This document shows, piece after piece, positions 16,549 through 25,099 of a stretch of DNA of 64,000 nt. The DNA lies in contig CAYLXK010000030.1 in NCBI GenBank assembly GCA_964387685.1, forward strand, positions 1 to 64,000, given 5' to 3'. The DNA is from Bryobacter sp964387685 (GTDB lineage Bacteria > Acidobacteriota > Terriglobia > Bryobacterales > Bryobacteraceae). The notes under the pieces were generated by a model that searched no databases, was not told the DNA's origin, and was given only the letters and a program-made list of their open reading frames with translations. The translations under genes were made by a program, and so were the position numbers. The number at the start of each line of letters is the position of its first letter. Within the stretch, counting starts at the first letter, position 1.

Positions 16549-17172
16549 GTGCCGCCGAAAGTGGAACTGCCCTTGCTCTCGCTCACTCCCCTCGCTTGGG
16601 GGCACGCCGTTCTCCTTCAGCCTCTGGCCCTGTTGAGCGATCACGCTATTCTCGAAAAAAAAGCCGCCGCCAACGCCCTGGATCTCCTCACGCGCTGGCC
16701 CTCGGACTGGGTACCCGGCTGGGTCGAAACCATGACCGGCGTCGCCCGCGATGAAACCGCCCATCTCTCCCAGGTCACTCGCATTATCTTCCGTCGCGGT
16801 GGGCGCCTGGAGCGCGGTCACACCAACCCTTACGCCAAAGCCCTTCGCACCCACGTGCGCAAAGGCGGCGTGGCCGAAGGCATCGACCGCCTCCTGGTTT
16901 CCGCCCTCATTGAAGCACGCAGTTGCGAACGCTTCGCCGTTCTCTCGGAAGCCGCCCAGGGCCAAGACGACGAATTGGCGGGCTTCTACGCACGCCTCTT
17001 TGCCAGCGAATGGGGCCATTTCAACACGTTTCTAAAATTGGCCCGTAAATTGGCCCCCAGCGAGGAAGTAGAATCCCGCTGGCGGGAATGGCTGCTTTGG
17101 GAGCGGGACATTTTGGGGCGGCAATCCCAGGGTCCCCGGATGCATTCCGGTTGGACGCCCCAGGAGGGTTAG
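16549..17172 (+). CDS. miaE: tRNA-(ms2io6A)-hydroxylase, MiaE family
   Basis: 207 aa from GTG. Di-iron hydroxylase that hydroxylates the isopentenyl group of ms2i6A37 in tRNA. Ferritin-like helices with the expected ligands: DHAILEKKAAANAL, ARDETAHLSQV (E-x-x-H), EARSCERFAVL and ASEWGHFNTF (E-x-x-H). The SDHAxxEKKAA motif and length fit MiaE well. No miaA or miaB in the window. The last codons carry a perfect AGGAGG (17162-17167) that seems to serve the next gene. Confidence 0.93.
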   Translation: MPPKVELPLLSLTPLAWGHAVLLQPLALLSDHAILEKKAAANALDLLTRWPSDWVPGWVETMTGVARDETAHLSQVTRIIFRRGGRLERGHTNPYAKALRTHVRKGGVAEGIDRLLVSALIEARSCERFAVLSEAAQGQDDELAGFYARLFASEWGHFNTFLKLARKLAPSEEVESRWREWLLWERDILGRQSQGPRMHSGWTPQEG

Positions 17173-17176
17173 CATC
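17162..17176 (+). promoter_or_regulatory. perfect Shine-Dalgarno preceding an in-frame AUC codon
   Basis: AGGAGG at 17162-17167, a 6-base spacer, then ATC at 17174-17176. No ATG, GTG or TTG stands in frame until 17252. The spacing is optimal for initiation, so a non-canonical AUC start for the sensor gene is proposed. Confidence 0.5.
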
Positions 17177-18547
17177 TTCTCGCTCATCGCTTTCCGGTCC
17201 CCACCTCGGGCCAATCGTTATGGATTCCTGGGCCTCGCCGCCGTCGCGTTATTGGCCATGGCCGCCGCTTGGCGTTTCGGCTGGACGCCCTTGCGCAATC
17301 CCGCCGAACGAACCCTGCGCGTCGGCGCCGACCAGGCGCCCCCCTACTACTATCTGCCCGGTAATGCCCCAGAAGATGGCGGGTCCGTTCGCGGCTTTGC
17401 CGTTGACGTCTTAAACGAGGCAGCCCGGCGCGCGGGAATCCTACTCGAGTGGGTCCCCGTGCAGCGCGGTTTGGACGCCTCGCTCTCCGAGGGCTTGGTC
17501 GATCTTTGGCCGGTGGCCGGCATTACGGAAACCCGCCGCGCTCGTCTTCATTTTTCCGAGCCCTGGGTCGACAATGAGTTCGTGCTGGTCGAGCTCGGAG
17601 ACTCCCCGGGTAGAACGCCCGCGGATTCCTCTGGCCGCTTTCCCGTAGAAAGCCTCAGTCACGCCCGTTTGCCCATCACCACCGCCCTGGCCGGTCATCT
17701 GATTCGTGCGCGTTCCACCTTGATCACGGCTACTCGCGAGGAGGCCATCGAGGCCGTCTGCACCTCCCGCGCCAGCGCGGCCTTCGTCGAAGAACGTTAC
17801 TTGCACACCATCCTCCTGCAGCGGCCTGAGGCCTGTGCCCGCGCCCAGTTTCGCTTTCACCATTTACCCGGTGCGGCCCTTCCGCATGCCTTGGCCACCC
17901 GCGCCGGAGACGAGCGTACTCGCCGACTGAGTGAGGAACTGCGGCAGCGCATCTCCGAGATGGCCGCCGATGGCACCTTGCCCAACCTTTTGGACCGCTG
18001 GGCGCCCTCCACCTCCAATTCCATTCGTACCCTCCTCGCGCACGAGGCCTCCCAGCGCAGGAATCGCGCCCTCTCTCTCACCTCTGGCGGCCTTGCATTT
18101 TCTGTCCTCTGCCTTGCCTATCTCTATCGCCGTTCGGCTCGCAACGCCCGCCTGCTCGCCCTCGCCCACAAAGAATTGAGCGCCGGCCAGGAACGCTGGC
18201 GCATGATTGTGGAATCCAGCGGCGAAGGAATCTTCGAGTGGAATCCCGAGGAGGGTTCCGTCTACCTCAGCCCCCAGTGGAAAAGCCTCTTGGGATACCG
18301 CGACGAGGAACTGCCCAATCGCGTAGATACCTGGGAAAGGTTGATCCACCCCGAAGATGAGCATTGCGTCCGGGATGAAGCGGAACGCTACCTGCGTGGC
18401 GAAACCCCCCGCTTTGAAACCACCTACCGCATGCGTCACAAAGACGGCTCCTATCGCCGCTTCCGCTCACGCGCCCAGGCCGTTCCTGGCGCCTCCGGTA
18501 AGGAGTTCCGCTGGGTCGGTTCGATTCGTCCCGATGAGAATCTTTGA
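17174..18547 (+). CDS. periplasmic binding protein (SBP3) - TM - PAS sensor protein
   Basis: If started at the ATC at 17174 the protein is 457 aa and opens with a signal anchor (RYGFLGLAAVALLAMAAAW); started at TTG 17252 it is 431 aa and loses most of it. Then a bacterial solute-binding family 3 domain (LRVGADQAPPYYY ... GLVDLWPVAGITETRRARLHFSEPW), a TM helix near the middle (LAFSVLCLAYLYRR), and a C-terminal PAS fold with PAC motif (WRMIVESSGEGIFEWN ... MRHKDGSYRRFRSRAQ). It stops right after PAS without kinase, GGDEF or other output domain. Role: likely ligand sensing; signalling partner unknown. Confidence 0.78.
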   Translation: MFSLIAFRSPPRANRYGFLGLAAVALLAMAAAWRFGWTPLRNPAERTLRVGADQAPPYYYLPGNAPEDGGSVRGFAVDVLNEAARRAGILLEWVPVQRGLDASLSEGLVDLWPVAGITETRRARLHFSEPWVDNEFVLVELGDSPGRTPADSSGRFPVESLSHARLPITTALAGHLIRARSTLITATREEAIEAVCTSRASAAFVEERYLHTILLQRPEACARAQFRFHHLPGAALPHALATRAGDERTRRLSEELRQRISEMAADGTLPNLLDRWAPSTSNSIRTLLAHEASQRRNRALSLTSGGLAFSVLCLAYLYRRSARNARLLALAHKELSAGQERWRMIVESSGEGIFEWNPEEGSVYLSPQWKSLLGYRDEELPNRVDTWERLIHPEDEHCVRDEAERYLRGETPRFETTYRMRHKDGSYRRFRSRAQAVPGASGKEFRWVGSIRPDENL

Positions 18548-18561
18548 GCGGTGGGGAACCA

Positions 18562-18595
18562 ATACCTAGCTTTCTACGTATAGACTGCTAGGTAT
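18562..18595. promoter_or_regulatory. PadR operator: perfect 9-bp inverted repeat over the padR promoter and start
   Basis: ATACCTAGC (18562-18570) and GCTAGGTAT (18587-18595), perfect arms 16 bases apart. They bracket the -10-like TAGACT (18581-18586) and the right arm runs into the padR ATG (18594-18596). Position and symmetry suit a dimeric autorepressor. Confidence 0.72.
18581..18586 (+). promoter_or_regulatory. TANNNT -10 element, leaderless layout, padR
   Basis: TAGACT, 7 bases before the padR ATG at 18594. No well-placed Shine-Dalgarno, so transcription would start at or next to the AUG. Confidence 0.55.
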
Positions 18596-18944
18596 GCTAG
18601 ATCCGTCGAAACCGGAGCGCGCCAAGAACGATGCCCTCCAGGGAGCGCTCAGCCTCCTCATTCTCAAAACCCTCGCCGGACGGCCCCTCCACGGTTATGC
18701 CATCTCTACTCAAATTCAGCGCCTTAGCCAAGAGCTCCTGCGTGTAGAGGAGGGAAGCTTGTACCCGGCTCTGCACCGGCTCGAACAGGACGGCTTCGTC
18801 TCCAGCGATTGGGGCACCACGGACACCAATCGCCGCGCCCGCTTCTATCGGCTCACCGATCTGGGGCGCCAGCGCCTCCACCACGAACTGGCCACCTACC
18901 GCCGGGTACAGCGCGGAATCGAACTTGTACTGGGAGAAAGCTAG
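18594..18944 (+). CDS. PadR family transcriptional regulator
   Basis: 116 aa winged-helix regulator: ALQGALSLLILKTLAGRPLHGYAI, then RVEEGSLYPALHRLEQDGFV, the PadR recognition region, and a short C-terminal helix for dimerisation. In Acidobacteria such a PadR gene usually sits directly before an ADOP permease, and here the permease begins 4 bp after the PadR stop. The inverted repeat over the start codon suggests autoregulation of the two-gene operon. Confidence 0.93.
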   Translation: MLDPSKPERAKNDALQGALSLLILKTLAGRPLHGYAISTQIQRLSQELLRVEEGSLYPALHRLEQDGFVSSDWGTTDTNRRARFYRLTDLGRQRLHHELATYRRVQRGIELVLGES

Positions 18945-18948
18945 TTCC

Positions 18949-21435
18949 ATGGGTTTTTGGCAGAAACTGCAATCCACCTTCGCCTCCTCAGGCGCCCGCC
19001 AGCGCGCGGAAGAAGAAGCCCGCTTCCACCTGGAAATGAAAGCGGCCGCCTACGAGGAGCAAGGCCTCTCCCCGCAAGAGGCGCATCGGCGCGCCAGGCG
19101 AGAATTTGGCAACCTTCTCCAAATGCAGGAGGCTACCGGCGATCAGGACCTCTTCGCGGGCCTCGAAGCTCTCTCGCTCGACGTCCGCGTCGCCTGGCGC
19201 CGCCTGCGCCGCAGTCCTGTATTTCTTGTAAGCGCCGTCGCTTTACTCGCCTTCGGCATCGGCGTCAACACCGCCGTGTTTAGCGTAGTGGATCATCTCC
19301 TGATCCGTCCTCTGCCTCTACCCGGTAGCGAGCGCTTGTTCGTCATGGAAGAGTCCCGCGCCGGCCAAGTCTCCAATAGCAATCCCCTGCGGCTGGCCGA
19401 TTGGGGCGCACGGGTACCGGCCTTTGAAGTGGTAGCGAGCCAATATGGCGAGGTGGTCGCTCTCGACGACGGCCAAGGGCGGCGTGGCGTTCCGGTCTTG
19501 CGCGCCGTGGGCGATTGGCTTGGCGTTCTCGGCCTCCAACCCATCGAAGGCCGCAACTTCACGGCGGGCGAGCTCCAGGGCGAAAACGTCGCACTCCTTA
19601 CGGAATCCGGCCGCCGCTACGGACGCGTGGGCAGTCGTCTCCGCTTAGGTGACGGCATTTTTGCAGTCGTCGGCATTGTTCCCGACGCGGCCGTGCTGGG
19701 GGAACGGACAGCCATTCTCACTCCGGCCCCGGCCTCGGTACTCCATGCCTCCCGCAAGGCCGGCTTTCTGAGCGTTGTTGCTCGCCTGCGCAACGCGGAT
19801 GCCTCCGCTGCCGCTTCCGCGCAGATGCAGGCCGCTGCCGCCTCCCTCGCGAAGGATTTCCCCGCCACCGACCAAGGCCTCGACGTTCGCCTGGTCGATG
19901 CTCGTTCTGCCTGGACCAAAGATCTGCGCTCCTCGGCTTGGCTGCTCCAGGCGGCCTCCTTCACGTTGCTTCTAATCACGATTGCGAACCTCGCCGCGCT
20001 GCTGGCCGCGCGCACGCTCGATCGCAGCCGCGAAAGCGCCATACGCGGCTTTCTAGGCGCCAGCCGCTGGTCGATTTTGCGTCTGCATCTGGTGGAGGCC
20101 GGTCTAGTCAGCTTCTTGGGCTGTCTGGCCGCGGCGCTGGTGGCAGTGTGGGCTTTGGCCTTTTTGCAGGAATCTTTTGCCGAAAAATTCCCGCCCCTCG
20201 CCCTGGTCCAGCTCGATACGCGCGTCTTCGCATATTTGTTTGCGCTTGGCCTTGCCTCCGCACTCCTGTGCACGCTGGTCATGGCCTGGCAAAGTTCGCT
20301 GTCCAAACGCCCCGCCGCTCGTCAGCGTCCCTGGTTGCGAGCCGCCCTCGTCGTCTTGGAATCTGCGCTTGGACTTTTGCTGCTCATGCTTGCCCTGGGC
20401 CTGGCTGGTGAACTGGCCGCGCGCCAAGCCCGTCCCCTGGGCTTTGCGCAGCAACGCATCGTCGTCGCCAGCGTAGACCTCCCCTGGAGTGCCGATCATG
20501 CCGAACTCCTCAAGGTAATGGAAGGCGGGCTCGAACGTTTTGCCGCCTTGCCCGGAGTCTCCCGCGTCGGCTTGGTGGATCGTTTGCCCTTGCATGGCGG
20601 AACGCAGTCGGCCCACGCTTTGATCCGCGGCCTGCCGGAGCCCACCCGGGAAGAAGTCGGCTTTCGGATGGCTAGTTCTTCTTACTTTGCCACGATGGGG
20701 ATTCCCCTTCTCGCGGGCGCGCCGCTAGGCGAAGCCGATGCGGTCGTAGTCAACGACGCACTGTCCCGCCGCTACTTCAACGGCCATCCCATCGGCCGTT
20801 ACATCTCCAACGACGGCCAAAAATTCTGGCGCATCGCGGGTGTCGTAGGCAGCGTGCGCAAAGAAAGCAACGCCTCCGAAGCCCAACCCGAAGTCTGGCT
20901 TTCCTACCGCCAGTGGTCTTGGCCCAAACTCGAATTCGTTCTCGAGACCAGCCAAAGCCCATCGGCGCTCGCCGCACCCATCCGCAAATTGGTCGGCGAA
21001 CTGAGCTCGCTTGCCCTGCTCGAGGAGGTCGCCGCCCTCGAGGACCGCTTGGCCCGTGTCGATCTTGAACCGCGCCGCCAGCGCGATGTCCTGAGTCTTT
21101 TTGGTTTCGTCGCGCTCTGCCTTGTGGTGGCCGGGGTCTACGGCGTCATGGCGGGAGAAAGCCTGCGCCGCACCCGCGAAATGGGCATTCGCCTGGCCGT
21201 CGGCGCTAGCCCCTCCCATGTTTTCGCCTTGATCTTTGGCCATGCCGCCCAGATCGCCGCCGCTTCCTTGGCCGTCGGTCTGGCCCTCGCGCTGAGTTTG
21301 CCGCGCGCCTTTGCGCAAATCCCCACCGTGCTCGCGGCGGCCGCCACCATCGCCCTCGCCATTCTCTTGGCCGCGGCCGGCCCGGCCTGGCGTGCTTCCC
21401 GCACGGCGCCCTCTCACGCCTTGCGCACTGAATAG
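18949..21435 (+). CDS. ADOP-type MacB/FtsX ABC transporter permease
   Basis: 828 aa from ATG 18949. N-terminal cytoplasmic helical region (EEEARFHLEMKAAAYEEQGLSPQEAHRRARREFGN) typical of acidobacterial duplicated orphan permeases, then RSPVFLVSAVALLAFGIGVNTAVFSVV (first TM), a MacB-like periplasmic domain, and two FtsX blocks (about residues 330-450 and 690-820). No ABC ATPase is encoded next to it, as is normal for this family. Probable role in export or in transmitting force to the periplasm, under PadR control; substrate unknown. Confidence 0.9.
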   Translation: MGFWQKLQSTFASSGARQRAEEEARFHLEMKAAAYEEQGLSPQEAHRRARREFGNLLQMQEATGDQDLFAGLEALSLDVRVAWRRLRRSPVFLVSAVALLAFGIGVNTAVFSVVDHLLIRPLPLPGSERLFVMEESRAGQVSNSNPLRLADWGARVPAFEVVASQYGEVVALDDGQGRRGVPVLRAVGDWLGVLGLQPIEGRNFTAGELQGENVALLTESGRRYGRVGSRLRLGDGIFAVVGIVPDAAVLGERTAILTPAPASVLHASRKAGFLSVVARLRNADASAAASAQMQAAAASLAKDFPATDQGLDVRLVDARSAWTKDLRSSAWLLQAASFTLLLITIANLAALLAARTLDRSRESAIRGFLGASRWSILRLHLVEAGLVSFLGCLAAALVAVWALAFLQESFAEKFPPLALVQLDTRVFAYLFALGLASALLCTLVMAWQSSLSKRPAARQRPWLRAALVVLESALGLLLLMLALGLAGELAARQARPLGFAQQRIVVASVDLPWSADHAELLKVMEGGLERFAALPGVSRVGLVDRLPLHGGTQSAHALIRGLPEPTREEVGFRMASSSYFATMGIPLLAGAPLGEADAVVVNDALSRRYFNGHPIGRYISNDGQKFWRIAGVVGSVRKESNASEAQPEVWLSYRQWSWPKLEFVLETSQSPSALAAPIRKLVGELSSLALLEEVAALEDRLARVDLEPRRQRDVLSLFGFVALCLVVAGVYGVMAGESLRRTREMGIRLAVGASPSHVFALIFGHAAQIAAASLAVGLALALSLPRAFAQIPTVLAAAATIALAILLAAAGPAWRASRTAPSHALRTE

Positions 21436-21442
21436 ATTCCGC

Positions 21443-22645
21443 CTAGGCGCGCAACATCTCCGGGTGCGCCAAATGCAGTTGCCGCGTGCCGTCGGCGGCG
21501 ATGCAATCAAAGCAGATCGTTCGGCCGTCGCGTGAAAAGCGCGGATGCAAATCGCAACGCAAGTCTGTTGATATGTACTGCCCCACAAAGAAGTTCCCTA
21601 GGCTGTAGCCCTGCTTGCGGCCCGGATGGTACAGCAATAACTCCTTCTTCTGTTCCCCTGTATGATTGCGGTCCGAAAGCACCCACTGCGTATCCGGCGA
21701 GTAACTGCAATGGCCGTCGCCCTGAAAGAACTCCCCTCCCACTACGCGAAAGTCCCGGCTTCCGTCCGCAAATAGGTAATGCCGCATCTGGCCTTCGTCG
21801 TCGCGAAAGGTCGCCAAAATCTCTCGCCCGTTCTTCCAGTCGAAATGAGACACGCCCCGCCCATAAGGCACCGCTTCGCGAATGTCTCCGCCGTCCAGAT
21901 CCGCGCTGAACATCGCCGATTCCAGCCGCCCCTTCTCAAAGCCCCTCGAAAGCACGAAGAAGCGCCGGTCGTCCTTGGAGAAAACCGTGTGGTTAAAAAA
22001 CATCGGCCGCTCGCCGAGCTCCGGGTGCCTGTCCTTCAGGCGCTTGTAGGTCTCGGCCACGCTTAAAACAATCTTGGTCTTTCCTGTTTCAAGGTCCATC
22101 AGGAAGGCGCCGTCGTCTTCCGGATGAGGGGCATTGCTCGACCTGTCTTTTACGCCTTTCACGCCCACCACCGGCCGCAGCTTAGCCAGACGCGCATAGT
22201 TGAGGCACAGCGCGTAACGTCCTTGGTTGGACACTCCGCCCAACGCCATCGGCAGTGTCCGCCGCTGGCCGTTCTCCACGTCCAGGATCACCGTCACCAG
22301 CTCGTCTCCTTGCCGGTCGTTAAACAGGATCTCTCGTTCCGGCGCCAGCGGATTCCAGTGCAGCATCGCCCCCTGCTGCAGGTTCCACGCGCGGGTTTCG
22401 GCCACCCGCGTCATCTTCTTGCTGCGCGCGTCGATCAACATCACGCCCGCCGCTTCCTCGCCGTTTGGCAAATGGTCCTGGAACGTCGATTCCAGGCATA
22501 CCAGCAGCTTCTGCGAGCCATTCCACGGAGGGATTCCGTAGTATCCAAAGAAATGATGCTTAGGCCCGGATGTTATCGCTTCAATCCGCGCTGGCTGGGC
22601 AGCCCACGTCATCGCCACCGTGCTGAGAAAGCTTCGTCGCCGCAT
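21443..22645 (-). CDS. Tat-exported beta-propeller protein (oligogalacturonate-lyase-like fold?)
   Basis: 400 aa from ATG 22645, opening with a Tat motif (RRRSFLS). The rest is a series of WD40/TolB-like blades: VMLIDARSKKMTRV, VTVILDVENGQRRTL, GAFLMDLETGKTKIV, HPRFSRDGRTICFDC. The start FGYYGIPPWNGSQK and conserved His residues (HHFFGYYG, FNHTVFSKDD, DGHCSYSPD) recall oligogalacturonate lyase-type propellers, but I cannot confirm that. Ends 7 bp from the convergent ADOP gene; starts 16 bp from the divergent SDR gene. Confidence 0.7.
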   Translation of the reverse strand: MRRRSFLSTVAMTWAAQPARIEAITSGPKHHFFGYYGIPPWNGSQKLLVCLESTFQDHLPNGEEAAGVMLIDARSKKMTRVAETRAWNLQQGAMLHWNPLAPEREILFNDRQGDELVTVILDVENGQRRTLPMALGGVSNQGRYALCLNYARLAKLRPVVGVKGVKDRSSNAPHPEDDGAFLMDLETGKTKIVLSVAETYKRLKDRHPELGERPMFFNHTVFSKDDRRFFVLSRGFEKGRLESAMFSADLDGGDIREAVPYGRGVSHFDWKNGREILATFRDDEGQMRHYLFADGSRDFRVVGGEFFQGDGHCSYSPDTQWVLSDRNHTGEQKKELLLYHPGRKQGYSLGNFFVGQYISTDLRCDLHPRFSRDGRTICFDCIAADGTRQLHLAHPEMLRA

Positions 22646-22648
22646 CGC

Positions 22649-22662
22649 TAGACTGAAGTCTA
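22649..22662. promoter_or_regulatory. palindromic bidirectional -10 element
   Basis: TAGACT-GA-AGTCTA, a perfect 6-2-6 palindrome filling the 16-base gap between divergent starts. It offers the hexamer TAGACT on both strands: 7 bases before the SDR ATG (22662) on plus, and 11 bases before the propeller ATG (22645) on minus. Confidence 0.5.
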
Positions 22663-23384
22663 TGCCAATGGAAAGCCTCGCGGGCAAGCGCATCCTCATC
22701 ACCGGAGCCGCGCGCCGCATCGGACGCGCCCTCGCCTTGCGCCTCCACGCCGAAGGCGCCCGCGTCCTCATCCACTACGGGGCCTCTCGCGACGAGGCCG
22801 AAGAAGTTTCGCGCCTCTGCGGCAACGCGCCTTTGTTTCAAGCCGACCTCACCCGCCACGACGAGATCCACCGTCTCTTCAGTGAAATCGATACGCCTCT
22901 CGACGGGCTCGTCAACAATGCCGCCCGCTTCACCCGCTTCGATCCCCTCGACGTCACCGAAGCCGACTGGGACTACATCCACAACATCAACCTCAAGGCC
23001 TACTTCTTCTGCGCGCAACTCGCCGCGCGCCGCATGCTCTCCCAGCCCGAAGGGGGCCGCATCGTCAACATCAGTTCCATCGGCGGCGTCCAGGCCTGGC
23101 CGGACTATGCCCACTACTGCGCCTCCAAGGCCGGCGTCATCCACATGACGCGCGCTCTCGCTCGCGCCTGGGCCCCCCAAATCAGCGTTAATTCCGTCGC
23201 ACCCGGGGCCATTCCTTTCGAAGAGGCCGACACGCCCTCCCTGCAATCCGCCCTGGCCAAAACTCCCGCCGCCCGCTTTGGCACCGGTGACGAGGTCGCC
23301 GACGCGGTTGTATTTTTCCTGCGCGCCACCCGCTTCGTAACCGGACAATTGACCATCGTCGACGGCGGCCTCACCCTTGCCTAG
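22662..23384 (+). CDS. short-chain dehydrogenase/reductase (pteridine reductase/FabG-like)
   Basis: 240 aa from ATG 22662; GTG at 22620 is in frame but lies inside the divergent gene. Classical SDR: cofactor motif TGAARRIGRALA, NNAARF, and catalytic Y-x-x-x-K in YAHYCASKAG, with Ser in NISSIGG and C-terminal TGQLTIVDGG. The TGAARRIG form is typical of pteridine-reductase-like SDRs (FolM group), where an Arg binds NADPH phosphate; LIHYG after the second strand agrees. Substrate not certain. Phosphoglucomutase follows after 33 bp with its own promoter. Confidence 0.85.
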   Translation: MPMESLAGKRILITGAARRIGRALALRLHAEGARVLIHYGASRDEAEEVSRLCGNAPLFQADLTRHDEIHRLFSEIDTPLDGLVNNAARFTRFDPLDVTEADWDYIHNINLKAYFFCAQLAARRMLSQPEGGRIVNISSIGGVQAWPDYAHYCASKAGVIHMTRALARAWAPQISVNSVAPGAIPFEEADTPSLQSALAKTPAARFGTGDEVADAVVFFLRATRFVTGQLTIVDGGLTLA

Positions 23385-23405
23385 TATCCGCGCCAAGGCT
23401 TCGGC

Positions 23406-23411
23406 TATAAA
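23406..23411 (+). promoter_or_regulatory. -10 element, leaderless layout, pgm
   Basis: TATAAA ends 6 bases before the GTG start at 23418, which would place the transcription start on the start codon itself. It ends in A, so it is a close variant, not a strict TANNNT. Confidence 0.5.
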
Positions 23412-23417
23412 GGTACA

Positions 23418-25061
23418 GTGTCCAACCACCCCTTAGCCGGCAAACCAATTCCCGCGTCCCTCCACGCCAACATTCCGCGTCTGATGACGGCCTATTACGC
23501 CGCGCGCCCCGATCCCAGCCTGCCAGAGCAGCGGGTTTCCTTCGGTACCTCCGGACACCGCGGTTCGTCGCTCAAGCACTCCTTTAATGAGGCCCACATC
23601 GTCGCCATCACCGCTGCCATTTGCCGCTACCGGCAAAGCCAAGGCATCACCGGTCCTCTTTTCCTGGGCATGGACACCCACGCGCTCAGTGAAGCCGCTT
23701 TCACCACCGCTCTTGAGGTCCTGGCCGGACATGGCGTCGAAACCCAAATTGACTCGGCCCTGGGCTATACGCCCACCCCGGCCGTTTCGCACGCAATCCT
23801 GAGCTACAACCGGGGCCGCTCGCCAGCCGAAGGTCTGGCCGATGGCATCGTCATTACCCCCTCCCATAACCCCCCCGAGGATGGCGGTTTCAAATACAAT
23901 CCGCCCCACGGCGGCCCGGCCGATTCCGCCGCCACCGCGGCCATTCAAAACGAAGCCAATACCCTTTTGGCGCAGCGGGAAGCAGTCCCCCGCTTGCCTT
24001 TTGCCGCAGCGCTGCGGGCGCCGAGCACCCATTGTTTTGATTACGTTACGCAGTACGTGGAAGATCTGGGCGCTGTTGTCGATCTGGGCCTGATCGCGGC
24101 GGAAGGGGTGCGGATGGGAGTCGATCCCCTCGGCGGCGCCGGCCTGGCCTATTGGCCCCGCATCGCCGAGCGCTACCGTCTCGACCTGACCATCGTCCGC
24201 GAGGACGCCGACCCCGCCTTTCGCTTCATGACCGCCGACTGGGACGGCAAGATCCGCATGGATTGCTCCTCCCCTTACGCCATGGCGAGCCTCATCGCCC
24301 TCAAAGAAAAGTTCGATATCGCCTTTGCCTGCGACCCCGATCACGACCGCCATGGCATCGTGACTCCCGGCGCGGGACTGCTGAATCCGAACCACTACCT
24401 CGCCGTCGCCATTCATTACCTCTACGGTGCCCGTCCCGGTTGGCCCGCCGCCGCGGCCATCGGCAAAACCCTCGTCTCCAGCGCCATGATCGACCGCGTG
24501 GCCGCCTCTCTCGGTCGAAGCCTCTGCGAAGTGCCGGTGGGCTTTAAGTGGTTTGTCGACGGCCTCCTTAGCGGAACGCTGGGCTTCGGCGGCGAGGAAA
24601 GCGCCGGGGCGTCCTTCTTGCGCCAGGACGGCGCGGCATGGTCCACCGATAAGGACGGAATCATCCTGGGTCTGCTCTCGGCCGAAATTCTGGCCCGGAC
24701 GGGGCGCGATGCCGGAGAGATCTACGCCGAACTGACCCAAAAGCACGGTGCGCCGCTCTATGAGCGCATCGACGCTCCCGCTAGCCGCGAGCAAAAGGCA
24801 AAACTCGCCGCTCTCGCGCCGGAACAGGTTAGCGCCACGGAATTAGCCGGCGAACCCATTAGTTCCATCCTCACCGCCGCTCCCGGAAACGCGGCCCCCA
24901 TCGGCGGCCTGAAAGTCTCCACCGCCAACGGCTGGTTCGCCGCGCGCCCTTCGGGTACCGAAGACGTTTACAAAATATATGCCGAGAGCTTCCTTAATCG
25001 CGAACACCTTGCGCTAATCCAGGAGGAAGCCCGGGCGCTCGTGGCCAAGACCTTGGCCTAA
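23418..25061 (+). CDS. pgm: phosphoglucomutase (alpha-D-glucose phosphate-specific)
   Basis: 547 aa from GTG, nearly the same length as E. coli Pgm. Interconverts glucose 1-phosphate and glucose 6-phosphate in the cytoplasm. FGTSGHRGSSLKHSFNE near the N-terminus, active-site phosphoserine loop ITPSHNPPEDGGFKYN (Ser149), metal loop CDPDHDRHG, sugar-binding GGEESAGASF, and phosphate-binding RPSGTEDVYKIYAE at the C-terminus. All catalytic elements are intact. Confidence 0.96.
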   Translation: MSNHPLAGKPIPASLHANIPRLMTAYYAARPDPSLPEQRVSFGTSGHRGSSLKHSFNEAHIVAITAAICRYRQSQGITGPLFLGMDTHALSEAAFTTALEVLAGHGVETQIDSALGYTPTPAVSHAILSYNRGRSPAEGLADGIVITPSHNPPEDGGFKYNPPHGGPADSAATAAIQNEANTLLAQREAVPRLPFAAALRAPSTHCFDYVTQYVEDLGAVVDLGLIAAEGVRMGVDPLGGAGLAYWPRIAERYRLDLTIVREDADPAFRFMTADWDGKIRMDCSSPYAMASLIALKEKFDIAFACDPDHDRHGIVTPGAGLLNPNHYLAVAIHYLYGARPGWPAAAAIGKTLVSSAMIDRVAASLGRSLCEVPVGFKWFVDGLLSGTLGFGGEESAGASFLRQDGAAWSTDKDGIILGLLSAEILARTGRDAGEIYAELTQKHGAPLYERIDAPASREQKAKLAALAPEQVSATELAGEPISSILTAAPGNAAPIGGLKVSTANGWFAARPSGTEDVYKIYAESFLNREHLALIQEEARALVAKTLA

Positions 25062-25099
25062 GCGCATGCCTGGCAGAAAACTTTAAGGGGGTTGGAGAG

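Noticed and set aside
23433..24794. 453-codon antisense frame over pgm
   Set aside because: Pgm frame carries all catalytic loops; the antisense frame is a compositional shadow.
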